Shown piece after piece: positions 41,201-52,630 of a stretch of 64,000 nt of DNA (position 1 is its first letter; every line of letters begins with the position of its first letter). The DNA is taken from contig NC_082611.1 in the NCBI RefSeq assembly GCF_030936135.1, forward strand, positions 13,035,001-13,099,000, given 5' to 3'. The notes beneath the pieces are model-generated. The model saw nothing but the letters and a program-made list of their open reading frames with translations. It had not been told where the DNA came from and ran no database searches. The translations under genes and the position numbers were made by a program. The stretch is from Gavia stellata. Lineage: Eukaryota > Chordata > Aves > Gaviiformes > Gaviidae.

Positions 41201-43500
41201 TACTTGTTTGCTATGCATTAAGTTTTTGTTGAGTCAGGTGGTTTCATTTCAGACTTGATCCTGTGTGATACTGAAAAATGACTTTGCATCAATGTTGCTT
41301 TTGATTCTTGCTGGAGAGTTTTCTCAGGGTTGATGAAATTGAGATGTGGCAGACAAAATGCATGCAAATATATTGTTACTGGTTACAGCAATATTACCTA
41401 AGTGTAAGAGGAGTTTATTGCTGGAACTAGAAACATTTTAAAAGTTTGGATGAATTCTAAGTAAGCCTCTCTCCCTTAACCTAGCCAGTTACACGTAATC
41501 TCTCATTACTATTTTGTTTCACAAAATATATGAAGTCTTGTGTAATTGTGTTTCCATGTAGCAAGGATTACTGAGTAGATCTGCAATTTGTTTTGGAGAT
41601 CTCTTGAATCATGGCTTAAACTTATGCAACGAAGACTACCTCTATTGAAAATAGAGTGGCAATAATTTGACATCTAATGTGTTGAAGTATTTTTCTTGGT
41701 TAACTCTGGTGTCATTGCGTAAGAACAAATTATTTTTAAAAAGGGTGATTGTACTTACCTTAACAGCACTCTTCCTAAGAGCAAGAGGAAAATGGAGTTC
41801 TTTTCCTGAATCTGGGGGTTAAAGCTGGCTTTTAATTTAGCTGTCTAACATGGGAGGTAAGCCTTTTACAGCTGGTAAAGTAAAGCAAATGAGTCAGCAA
41901 CAGAGATGGAAATCTGTCTTGTACCAGACCATGAGGCCCCACTGTCTCTGCCTCCTTTGGAAACATTCCTTGTACCTGGTAATTTGGCTGCTTGTTTCTG
42001 TTGACAAGAGTACTCTGCGACAGGTAGTTTTCAGAAAAGGGAAAACTTTTTGTAATGTAATATTGCTTTGGAAGGGACTGAGTAAGAGAATTTCTGATCT
42101 TTAACTATGGGTTTATGTAGCAGGCAGGAGGAAGGGGAACCCCAGCTGGAAAATACCCTCGGAAGAGCAGGATTCCAAACTTCAAGTTATGTTGTAGCTT
42201 CTTTTAGGCTAGTGCGTAAATTTCATGTTCTCCAGGAAAATATTAAATTTGTAACTTAGTCTCCCAAGTGTGGGGATGTCAGTGTTTGTTACACTGCTTT
42301 TGAAGTAAGTGTCCCCTTTTCACACACAAATTACAAGGGTGAGTTAAAGACACTTAAATGCAATTTTTGTTTTCTTGTTTCTGCTGAGTGAAGTTGATTT
42401 CTTTCCATGTTTGCAGCTTTTTAATCTTAAATTAAACTGCACAAATATAGCTAGAAATGGACTATTGTTGTCTATTAAAATAGCAGTCTAATTTTGCAGC
42501 ATTTATTCAACTCTGTAGGCAGTGATCTTCTTGAATTTGAGGCTTTTGGGAAGACTGCATATGGACGGCCAAGATTGGTCCCAATGTGTTTGGGCAAACT
42601 TTTAATAATATGTTTTATTTTAATTCTAATTTGTAAATGAATTCAGACTAATTTAATGTGATATTTCACACTTTTATAAGAGTCATTGAGGAAAGATATT
42701 TGAAGTAATGTTAAAGTGTGTCTCAATTTAGACTAGCAAAAATCGTATAGCTCCTAAGTTTGAAAACTTGGCTATTTCTTGTATTGGTCTTTAAAACCAT
42801 TATGTTCAGTCAATATATTGTACATGGCATATTGTATACTAAGTATTTTCCAAAGATACCATGTCACCTTTAACATTTTAAAAATATGCTAATGTTAGAG
42901 CCACATTTTTCTTGCCATTGTGAATTCCACTTGCATTTGAGTATCTTGAATCCCTGGTTTCGAGAAATCTACTGAATGATAACACCGAAATAACCCTTAC
43001 ACAAGGATGGAGATGCAGCCTCATCTCCAGTAACTGTGACAAACAGCGCTGTAATATTTACAGGAGAAAAGTGTGCATCAAGGGTGAAATGCAACGATGC
43101 ATTAAAATATCAAACTTTAATAAAAAGGCACAGTTGTAGCTGCTTAATTGCTTTGCTTAGAAAGACTAATGCAATGTCTAAGGAAGTAATCTCTAAATAA
43201 GTTAGGAGATGAGATCTTTCAAAGGAAAAGAAGGCATAGACCTGTTGGGGAATTTCATGAAGAGACTGTAAAGAGCAGTAAAGCTGATGCATTGTTAAAT
43301 GTCTTTGGGAGCGAGTTCTCAGTATTCTGTGTCTTAATGTGGTGAAAAGCAAACTTCAGTGAGTGGACGCTTGGCATTGTTATTTGAACCCAAAGGTTTC
43401 CCTCTGGCTTAGGTGCCTTGTTGAGTGGGTCTGCCAAAATGTGTGAATTGGCTTTACTCTGAAGTATTTAGTGCAGAAATACATACGATTGTAAAGGATT
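17231..43500. other. Intergenic AT-rich region, no gene recognised
   Basis: About 26 kb upstream of GRIN2A with no recognisable exon, RNA gene or well-preserved transposon. Open frames are mostly under 110 codons; the exception is 168 codons on the minus strand at 36970-37476, of unknown nature. A somewhat GC-richer stretch at about 23560-23950 could be an old repeat that I cannot classify. Distal regulatory elements may be present but cannot be read without comparison to other genomes. Confidence 0.6.
30491..30544. repeat. Diverged 27-bp tandem duplication of GTTATAA motifs
   Basis: Four GTTATAA words at 30491, 30507, 30518 and 30534 are spaced 16, 11 and 16, showing a 27-bp unit duplicated once with a few changes. 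The motif is nearly self-complementary (GTTATAAC). Confidence 0.75.
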
Positions 43501-44099
43501 GAGAACAAAAGGGGACATTACCTATCTGGTAGTTAGCTGGAATATTCATTTGTTCGAAAACAAGTTGTGGCAGCTGGAGCAGGATGGTGGAAAGGGGAAA
43601 GCAGAAGAGCAAGGGAGCAGGTGCTGTAGTGTGCAGTGGAGGAAGGTGGTGGTGTGGGCAAGGAGGAAGGAGCTGCTCAACAGCAGGGTGGGTCTGACAC
43701 CAGGGCTGTGCTGGATGAGTGGGAGATAGAGAAATGGGTACAATGCTTTGAAATGGGGGATGTTGAGTGGGGGATGGAGCAGCAGGGATGCCCAGATGCA
43801 CCCAACTTCTACAGATCATTTTTGTGATATTTGGCTGTGGTCCGGAGCATTTAGGGCTGCTTTTAGAGTGGAAGCTGCTGTTCCACATTCATTCCCCTGA
43901 GCCATGGCAGGGATTTCTGACAGCCCCTGCGTCAAGGGAGAGGAGAACACTCAGGGGTTTCCCGGACTACCAACCTTTCGCTGGGGCTGTTAACGTGGGA
44001 AGAGTGCTCAAGTTTGCCACTCTTCTGCCCCAAACCTGGTGTTTGCACTGTTCCCCCAGATCTGACACCCCCTCCCCCTGGGTCTGACTCATTCGCTGG
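43501..44099. other. GRIN2A upstream flank with purine-rich tract
   Basis: From about 43560 to 43790 the plus strand is strongly G/A-rich (GGTGG, GGAGG, GAAGG words). This suppresses stop codons on the minus strand and produces an open frame of 144 codons that is Pro/His/Ser-rich and unlike any known protein. The tract leads directly into the CpG island and may be proximal promoter sequence. Confidence 0.4.
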
Positions 44100-45860
44100 T
44101 GCTTGTGGAAGCAGAACGGGGTGGGGGGCAGCCTTCAAAGTAGCCGCGATTGGTCTGGGTCTGACAAGGCGCCCGTGAGCTTCGCCCCTGCAAGGGCGGC
44201 GGTGCCGGGGGCGGAGGAGCGGAGCGAGCGGAGCGGACCGGCGCGCAGCCCGCAGCGGCGCGCAGGCGGCCCCCGCGCGGCGGCCGCCGGGTGGTTCCCG
44301 CCGCACCTTCAGGAACCGGCGCTGCCAGTCCCCGCCGCTTCCAAGAAGCTGAGAGGAGCGCGGGGGCTCTGAGGCTGCCGTCCTGGGGAGCTGCTGCAGC
44401 AATATTGCAATTGCCCTTTAAACAGCAAAAAAAGGAGAGGAAGAAGGACAAACGATGAAGACGCTTAAATGCCTTCTGCTAAAAGTGAGGAGCAAATCTC
44501 AGTTGCAATGGCTCCGCTAAAACTTGATCATGCGGGATTGCAAGCGATAAAGAGCTGCCGGGCTTGTATTTACTGCGGTGGGAACAAGTTGCAGGATGAA
44601 ATCCAGGCATTAAGGGACCTCTTCTCCACTTCGTTGTTTGCAAAGGAATCTACTGAAATGACTTTGAGGATCTTAAAACTGGAAGTATGTGGAGGGAGAA
44701 TGCAGTAAGTATTGCCTTTCTGGCGAGCACTAATACGCGCCTAGTAGTTGGAACGGGCTCGGAGGCACCGGGCGCCGCGCAGGGATGGCAGCGTTGCCGG
44801 CTCTGGCGGTTTGATGCTTGGCTCTTAGTTTCCAGTCAGCATCGAGGACCGGTTGGGGAATGCCGGTTGCCTTTGCCGGGCGCGCCGGCGTCCTACATTA
44901 ACGGGGGTTGCCCGCAGAAGTACCTTTATACATATTTACTGGAAATAGTGAATGAAAAATCCAAGCAATCCGAGCTTTTCGTGGAGGGATCTGCTAGAGT
45001 GTCTCTCCCTGGGTTTGTTTATGATAAATTGAGAGTGAATCTGTTTCGTTACAAGATCAAAAAGAGCTTTATGCCGCACAGATTTAACTGTTTTCCAGAT
45101 TATGATTGTTTTGAACCTGTCAAGAAAACTCCTGCCCTTGATCATGTGAATCGGTTTGCTTCTAGCTGCTCTTTCCAGGTTGGATGTCTCTTCCCTTAGA
45201 GCTCAAACCCGTGTGTTTCTCTTGGAAGCAAACGGGCAGTTGGGACCCCGGGATTTTCCTGACCTGGATAGGATGAGGGACACTTCCCGGACGGCTGCGG
45301 GCTCATGGGCGCTGCCGTTAGGAAAGAGCTTAAATTATTTTTATTGGGGAGGGGGGAACTTTTGAGTCTAGTCACTTTATTTCGGTTCACATGCCACATG
45401 AAATTGAGATGTGGTTTTTTTCCCCTGTCAGATCTGCAACCTGACTAACGGCTTTTCATCGTCTCTTCTTCTCCCCCTCGTTGTCCCGTCCCCCCCGCGT
45501 CCAGCCCTCCTTTGCCTGTCTCCCTGTCGGCGTAGCTGCCCTCCCGGGATGCCATGTCGCTCTCAGGCTGCGGCGGGGATCACGCGTGCGGCCAGCGGCG
45601 CGGAGGCCGCCCCTGAGCCCGGGCACCGAGGGGCGCGACATGCCCGCGGCCGCGGCATGCCCTGCACCAGCACCGGCACCACCAGCACCGGCACCACCGG
45701 CTCCCGCCGCCGCTCCGTCTCCTGAGGCGCTGGGTACGTGGGACGGCGCCCCGTGGCCGCCAGGGGGCGCCGCCGACCGCCGCGGCCGGGGGAGCCGGGG
45801 CGCTCCCCGGTGCGGTGCAGTTAGTTACGGGGAGCGAACTGCGCCCGTTGCGGGGGAAGA
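44100..45860 (+). promoter_or_regulatory. GRIN2A: CpG island: likely GRIN2A promoter and non-coding leader exon region
   Basis: Dense CpG blocks at about 44140-44370, 44720-44900, 45230-45310 and 45480-45850 stand out sharply from the AT-rich surroundings and end 1.3 kb before the GRIN2A start exon. A GC box of the Sp1 type (GGGGGCGGAG) lies at 44208-44217 and a palindromic C/EBP-like ATTGCAAT at 44404-44411. There is no obvious TATA box, as is usual for CpG-island promoters. Two plausible plus-strand donors lie inside: GCA|GTAAGT (exon end 44704) and TGG|GTACGT (exon end 45733). Either could join the acceptor at 47187, giving an intron of about 2.5 or 1.45 kb. Mammalian GRIN2A likewise has a non-coding first exon close upstream of the ATG exon. 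Exact TSS and exon limits cannot be read from sequence alone. Confidence 0.65.
45665..45698. repeat. 15-bp GC-rich tandem repeat in the GRIN2A CpG island
   Basis: The unit CACCAGCACCGGCAC is repeated 2.3 times without mismatch, just 35 bases before the candidate leader-exon donor at 45733. It would lie in the 5'UTR if that donor is used. Confidence 0.85.
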
Positions 45861-47187
45861 GGGGTGGGGTGCGTGGTGTTTATTATGGTAATTATTATTT
45901 CCTGGCATCTGAAGGAAGCTGAGGCGGCTTCGCCTCTACGGGCGTTTAGGTTTGTTTTTTTTCCACCGCTTCCCGTGCTACCTCTGGTGCTGCAGCGGTG
46001 GGAATCTGGCCCGCAGTGCAATGACTTAGGAAGCACAGTGGCACTGATTTGCAGTTAAATGGTCTCCCAAGTGCTCATCGCCTTGTCTGCCCCGAAAGGA
46101 GGTGATGATACAGCAAGCCCTTGTCTTGGTGTGTGTTTCAGCAGCAGATGACTCTGATGGAGATAGGGCTGGCAGGATGAGAGGGGAGATCTGAAAAATG
46201 CCACCCCTGATTGGACAGCCCTGCAGTGTTTTCTGTGTGACGCTTTGCAACAAGCTTGGCTTTATGTGGCACAGGGACTCCCTTCTTGCAGCTAGCAGAG
46301 AGCCAGTTACGGGGGTGGAAATCCCCCGAGGCACAGAAACAGAGGGAGATCTTGTAGAGTCAGACCTGCTTTCCCTCTTCTCCCTCCTTCAGGTAGTTCA
46401 GATCAATTCTATGGCTCATCTCTCTTCCCGTCCCACTCTGTCTATATTCAGCCCCCTATGAAGATTCAGTCAAGACATGAAGTAAGCCAATGCAGTGATG
46501 CTTATTTAGGGAACACCCTTCCCTTCAACACCAGTAACGACTTTGTGTTTGAGATCAGCGGTTCTGAGATGCTCAAGTGAATCCTGTGTAAGAGGAGGGA
46601 GAAGAATTAAGATAGAATATTGTGCTCCTGAACCTGTTCCAGAAATGCAGTAGACTGCACTTGAGCAGCAGCTGTCTAGAAGAAATGCTGTGAGATGTAT
46701 AGGGTATATAGACTGGATTTTCCAGCAGACCTCTGCCTTGCTTCTGTCATTTTGAGCTAAAGCACTTCTTCCTGTTAGACTGTAACTAAATTTTAAATAT
46801 ATGTTCAGGACAAAGGAAAACTTATTTCTGTATTTTACCTGTTTTAGGATGGCAAGGTTAAAGAGAAGGATGATAATGTCTTTTTAATTATGTCAGTCAT
46901 TTAAATTTTGTTGGCCATCCAGGAAGAATTTTAACGGGTCTGTCCTCTGAACTTGTGCTACATTTTTTGCCTTACTTGCAGGAGACCAGTTGTAATACTG
47001 TCATTGGCAAGTCAACTTTTTGAGGGGATATAAGAGGCTTGAATTGAAACTAAGGTGAAGAGTGCATTATAAAAAGCTGCTGAAGCTTGCACTGTGTCCA
47101 GAATCTTTCTGTTTAAAACCTTCATTGGAGATACACGGTATATATTTTTTCCTCTCTTTTTTTCATACAATGTGATCTCTTTTACAG
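45734..47187 (+). other. GRIN2A: Putative GRIN2A first intron (if donor at 45733 is used)
   Basis: The interval runs from GTACGT at 45734 to TTTTACAG at 47187. CpG-rich sequence continues to about 45860; beyond that it is ordinary AT-rich DNA with no recognisable repeat or reading frame. If the alternative donor at 44704 is used, the intron would start at 44705 and include most of the island. Confidence 0.4.
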
Positions 47188-47205
47188 GGGATAAAGCTGG
47201 CAAAG
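47188..47205 (+). other. GRIN2A: GRIN2A 5'UTR part of first coding exon, with splice acceptor
   Basis: A T-rich tract at about 47145-47185 ends in TTTTACAG at 47180-47187, a good 3' splice site, 18 bases before the ATG. A short leader between acceptor and start codon means the rest of the 5'UTR comes from one or more upstream exons. No other in-frame ATG lies between the acceptor and 47206. Confidence 0.8.
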
Positions 47206-47610
47206 ATGAGGAAAATTGGCTGTGCTCTCCTGGTACTCCAAGCTCTTCTGGCACCTTTGGATCTTGTTTGTGGAGCGGAGAAAAGTTATCCCATCCTGAA
47301 CATTGCAGTGATTCTGGGAAGGACCAAGTCTATCACAGAGAGAGATATCAGAGCTCTCTGGACCAGGGAAATGTCAGCAGACCTGACTGTTGATGTCAAT
47401 GTAGTGACCCTTCTGGTGAACCAGACTGACCCTAAGAGCATCATAACACATGTTTGTGACTTGATGTCAGGTACCAAGATCCATGGAGTGGTTTTTGGAG
47501 ATGACACTGATCAGGAGGCAGTAGCTCAGATTTTGGATTTTATTTCATCTCAGACTTCTATTCCAATTCTTGGAATTCATGGTGGGGCCTCCATGATAAT
47601 GGCAGATAAG
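47206..47610 (+). CDS. GRIN2A: GluN2A (NMDA receptor subunit) first coding exon, codons 1-135
   Basis: This exon encodes the start of the glutamate-binding GluN2A subunit of the NMDA receptor, a postsynaptic ligand-gated cation channel. Residues 1-23 form a signal peptide (Arg-Lys, then a hydrophobic core at about 6-18), probably cut before Ala24. Residues 30-135 begin the extracellular amino-terminal domain, which has a periplasmic-binding-protein-like fold and carries allosteric sites. Family signatures are LNIAV (31-35), DVNVV (63-67), [16 protein letters not shown] (74-89), [12 protein letters not shown] (97-108) and [15 protein letters not shown] (121-135). Asn72 lies in an N-glycosylation sequon (NQT), and Cys84 corresponds to the conserved disulfide cysteine. 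The match is clearly to GluN2A rather than GluN2B, C or D. The exon is 135 codons, phase 0, against 138 in human; the difference lies in the signal peptide. The start follows 18 leader bases and has A at -3. Arg39 and Lys41 replace two zinc-site histidines (see findings). The remaining exons are beyond the right edge. Confidence 0.96.
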
Positions 47611-48743
47611 GTAGGAAAATTTATTAAAAGCTTTTGCTAGTCTAATGTACTTCACTTTGTTGGTGTCTATCGTGAATAATTACTACAAGCAGTTCAAAAA
47701 GGGTGCTCTAAATTGTCTCTCCGTACTTTAAAAAAGAAAAAAACATTCAGAGCAATGTCCCTGTTGATCACTCATCAAATGTTCTGAAATATTTAGGGGT
47801 TCATGCCTGAAACTCAACTTCCTGTCCATTGTAAAGGCACTCCTAAAGAAATTTTACTCTGGCACACTGAATGCTGATCAGTTTAGAAATCATACTAGCA
47901 AATATGTCATATGGCTATAAACACAACCTCAAGTAGTAGATCCGTAAAATGATTTCAGGGATAAGATGTAAGATTATAAGTAGACATTCTGTGGTGCTTA
48001 TAAGGAATAGCAAGCAATAGACCTGAATGTATTTGAGGACAACAGTAGTAATAGGATGATCATATGAAGCTGGACTTCTGTGATCCACTATGGTCTATAA
48101 ATTAAGTAGTCTTGCAAACTTGAACCACTGCTTGTATTCACTATGTTTTTATTAAATTAGATTTTTTGTGAACAGGATACTTCTGATTTCCTACTACAGT
48201 TCATGAAAAATCCACAGTGGGGTTGTCTGAACTCTGGAGATAATGACAAATTGCTTTGTTGGAAAACATCTCTCTGGAATCTGCTGTGAGACTGTGCAAT
48301 GACAAAAGTGGCTCATGTACACAGCTCATGTTCCTTAACATTGTAACAGTTTTCAAAAAATCCTTGCTGGCACTGCAGCATTGATCTTGTAAAGGGATCA
48401 CTGCTGTTTCTGAAACAGGTGCTTAGCACTGTGCAGGACTAAGTAAGCTCTCTGGCATGGATTACTGCTTGGCCTGAAAGTCCAAGAGGAGCTCCCACTG
48501 CGGTATAAAAGAGGATAGCTGAAGAGGGAGTTTAAGTGTGGCAAGTCATTTGCTGGTTTTCCAGCACACAAGGCTTTTCAATGTTAATTGTAACTTATTT
48601 CCTGGTACTTGTACCCTTTAGGGCTTCCTATTAATTAAATATTGTTATTCCTTATAAGTGGCTTTTGAATATATTTGAATAGTTAAGAGCTCTCTGAATA
48701 AATCTTAAAATGAAGTAGTCCAGATACATTGTTTTGTAACTTG

Positions 48744-48760
48744 GGGGGGTGGGGGGAAGA
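48744..48760 (+). repeat. G-rich tract, quadruplex-prone
   Basis: Seven G, a T, then six G within the GRIN2A intron on the coding strand. Confidence 0.7.
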
Positions 48761-51558
48761 AGCAGGAAAGATGCAATGATTAGTTACAATTGAGGAATCA
48801 GCTTTGAACTTTAAAAACTTTTTACCTCTGGGAAAGACTTTCTGCTTGGGTAAGAGATCTGACTTGGTATTTTGAATGGCCTTCCTTTAAAACTTATGTC
48901 ACACAAGGGGAGGACAATAAGTGCTGAATTATAGCAGATATTCTATAACAACGGCTTTGACATCTTGATTTATCTGGAAAGATCACTACAGTCAATGCTA
49001 ATATCTTAAATATAATTGCAGTGACCAAGTTAGAAGCAGTTCTTTCATGTGCTTTTAAATGATTACAAATTTACCCATCTTTTATAAAGCTGGCTTTATA
49101 TATATTTAGGAATTTTAATTGATACATATTTCACTCAACTTTCTATGCCATAAGAACATCTGAAGATCCCAGCCAGTGCTGAGTGATGAAACACTGGCAG
49201 AAATCCTTATGGAATTGACTTAACACTTGGTAGCAGATGTTACTGATAGAGATCTATTTTTTTACTTTTATGTAGGAGCCTCTAGAAAATGAAATAGATG
49301 GTATTTTTCTTGTCTCAGTAAGTTACTACAGTTCTCATTCTATACTAATATTGTCATTATTACATCTCCTGTCTTTGATTTTAGGGGTTATCACAGTTTG
49401 CTAATAAAACATTTTCATGCTGAAACCTGGCTTTTAAGATTTCCATTTGGGAAATCAAAATTTTTCTTCTGTGTGTTAAGACAATGTAACAGAGCTGTCT
49501 TCAGTAGCTTGAATTGGGCTGAAAGAATTGTAACTAAAATTGCCTTAGCTTTTAACTTGGCTTTTGCAATGTGCAATGTCTTCCAACTGGGTTTGGAACA
49601 TAGCAGTAATGAGACTTGCATGTGTCATTCGATTAACCATTCATTTAGGAATGAATTCCTGGGAGTTGAAGGTGAAATTCACAGTGCTGTTTTAAAGGCA
49701 GAGGAGATGAACTCTGAGGGAGAAGACTGCAGATGTAAAAAAAAAAAATCTGTCTTCCAAGTCAGTGTCAGGATTTTAGCTGAAACACATGGGTGTTGCC
49801 TAAATTGTGAAGCTGATCAGTGTTTAAAGTCTTCTGTTTTCTCATACACTGTGATGGTTGGATATGTAAAAAAGATGCTTGGTCCCAATCCTGCTTGTGG
49901 ATGTAGTTCTCTGGCACTCTAATAAGGTCATTTCACTTATGTCCTTATTGTGTGGCTCTAACAGATATTTTCCCCCTCTGGCATTATGCTAGTACTGTGT
50001 GTTAGATGACTTTTACTTCAAAATGTGTGTGTAGTACCTGCTTTTTTGTAGTCTACTAAGCACAGCTGACAAAAGGTGGCACAACAATTCACTGAATTCT
50101 GTGACAGGTAGTTTTTATGTGATGCTTAACTGTCCTAAACATAAACTAAACTGAAGGCATGGAAATGAGAAGTCATCTATAATGCTCTATACTGCTAAAG
50201 ACTTTACTGGAATGACTCAGGGTAGATAGGCTTACCATATTCTCTATGGCTAATAAATGTTATGTCAATGTGAATCTCACAAGAAGAGCTATCTCTTTAA
50301 AAAGAAAAACATGTTCTAGGTTTCTACAAGATATGCTCACGTTTGGAGTATGCAGTGATTATGCAGGACATAGAGCTTTTGAAGTACTGAGTCCCTGTGT
50401 GAATATCTGCTGTGAACAGTGTGTAGTTTAGACTGCTGCCTCCATTGACTCAACTGGCTGTACTCTGCTTCAGTTTGGTTAAAGTTTGCACCAGCTGAGG
50501 AGATATGTTGCTTGATACAGACTATGAAAATGACAGGTATGTGAAGCTAACAAAACTAGAATGTTTTCTGAACCTAGATGATCTGCCTTCACCTGACATC
50601 TGCTGTCAAAACCCTACCAATAAACCAATGTGATACTTGAGGATGTGTGGTACCTACCTGATCCCAACTGTGCTGTAGAGATACCCTTTGGACAGTGCCA
50701 CATGCTCTGCCTCCAGCCAATTTTATCACCTGCTGTTGGTAGGAACTCTCCTGCCAATGAACTGCTCCTTGGCTTTGGTCCTCAATTCTGCCACAGACTT
50801 AAAACATATTCAGATGTGGGACAGTCTACTGAAACAATATAAGAATTGTGTCTGGGGCACCTGTGCCAACCTGCGGTGCATCAGCATTCCTTGGAGGATG
50901 CTGAAAACCGACTGGCTGTTTATTTATCTTGTATGTGACATTTGAGGGATCTCAAACCAAACCTTACTTAGGAACTGTTTCCTGACTTGAGCTTTTTGTT
51001 TTTAACTTAGAAAAGTATCACAAATACTATCATTATAATGATAGCAAGTGGTGAAACAGACATATCTAAAACAGAACATCATGGTTAGTTCTGCAACAAT
51101 AAAAACTTGTTTCTTTCACAAGTGGGGGGAAAAACCCCCTACATTATAAATACATCCAGGAATACTTAATGTCTTTCAACTATACTGTTTTTGCATGTTG
51201 CAGAATTAAATCTTTCTAACTTCTCATTAGAAATCTTTCAGAAAGACATAACTTGATGCATTTTATTGTTGTAGGTACTGACAGTTATAATGCATAGCCA
51301 AATAGCATTAAAGGTGAGGGTAATTTTCCAGAAGGGCTATTTAAGTGATGCTTCTTGTAACAGCTCCAAAATGTTATGCAAAATAAATCTTTGCTTTTCC
51401 AAAAAAAGTACTATATATAGTTAAATTACCATTCGTTATTATTCTTTCTGCTGATAATATTGGCATAAACATTTTTAATTGTTTAGTATAAAATTCCTTT
51501 TGCTATACCACCACCTTCAGCTTTCCTTTTTTACCCCCATCCTCCTCTAAAATATAAA

Positions 51559-52140
51559 CATAGAATCATAGAGCAATTGAGGTTAGAAGGGATCACTGGA
51601 AGCTGTCTAACCCAACCCTAGCTCAATGATGAGCTAACATCAAAGTCAGATCATCCAGTAAAGCTTTGAATATCACCATGGATGTAGATACCACAGCCTC
51701 TCTGGGCAATCTGTTCCAGTACTCAACCTTTCTCACCATGCAAATATTCTGATTAAGCTCATTAGAATTTTCCTCTGTACTGTGACCACAAGCTCTTGTT
51801 CTTTTGCTGTAAATCTGAGTCCAACTCTGTGTAGTTGCAAGCTGCAATCACATCTGTCCTTACCTGTCCCTTTTCTGGGGAAAAGGTTTCCCTCAGCCTT
51901 TTCTTGCACCTCCTGCACTCAAGTTGTTTGGACTCACTTGGGTATATTGAAGTCTTGTATAGGGGAACCCAAAACTGAACAGAGGACTGCAGATGTGGCC
52001 TCCTCATGAGTACCAAAGAAGGGAATAATCCCCACAGCAGCTGTCTGTGCTCCTGCTAATGCAGCTTATTTAGGCTTTATCACCGGAAGGGTGCACTGCT
52101 GACTCATCTTCAACTCATTGCCAGGCCCCCCATGTCCTAT
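51559..52140 (-). mobile_element. Old degraded CR1 LINE 3' fragment in GRIN2A intron
   Basis: The minus-strand CR1 3' end sits at the left edge (CATAGAATCATAGAG, 51560-51574), followed by the 3'UTR and the ORF2 C-terminus. Readable fragments include VEYWNRLPREAV at about 51730-51690 and the [12 protein letters not shown] and QFWVP-like regions further right. Frames are broken. The consensus-like block that pairs with 'CTGCTGACTCATCTTCAACT' marks its right end near 52140. It is antisense to GRIN2A. Confidence 0.85.
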
Positions 52141-52619
52141 AGTGCTGCTGGGATATTTAAGACATCTAACTTGAGAATAATTTGTGAGTGAAACTGTACT
52201 TTTTAAATCTTGTTCATTCTTTTGGTAGATATTTTTCAAGTGTTTTGCTGAAATACTTGCAGATGTTTGCCTTACCTGTCACTTTCAGGTATTGCTTTGT
52301 TTTTCCTCATTCCTGAGATACAAAAACCATACCACACTTGTGCAAACCAGAACTTTAAGCCCAGCCTTGTAACTATGATCAGTGCACACCCAGACTCCTG
52401 CCTCTGGTACTAAGAATTTACACTCCCTTATCCCTATATGACTACTTATGCTGCTCTAAGGTTCCTCTACACATGTTGCAACTCCTTTGTCATGTGTCCT
52501 CATAACCTAGTGATCACATAAAAAAGTAAAAAAAAATAAAATTCAAAAGCCACACTTCACATTTGCACTATGCATAAGTGTGCTTCAATTTTTAAGCTTT
52601 AAAAATTGTTGTGATGAAT

Positions 52620-52630
52620 GGGGGGGGGGG
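52620..52630 (+). repeat. Run of eleven G
   Basis: A homopolymer tract in the GRIN2A intron; its length is likely to be variable and prone to sequencing error. Confidence 0.8.

Noticed and set aside
45481..45891. 136-codon Pro/Ala-rich frame in the GRIN2A island
   Set aside because: GC-driven; it runs through a candidate splice donor and a tandem repeat, with no family resemblance.
47611..47640. Continuation of the GluN2A frame past MADK to a stop at 47640
   Set aside because: The residues after MADK do not fit the family (Asp-Pro expected), and a good GT donor lies exactly at the conserved exon end, so this is intron.
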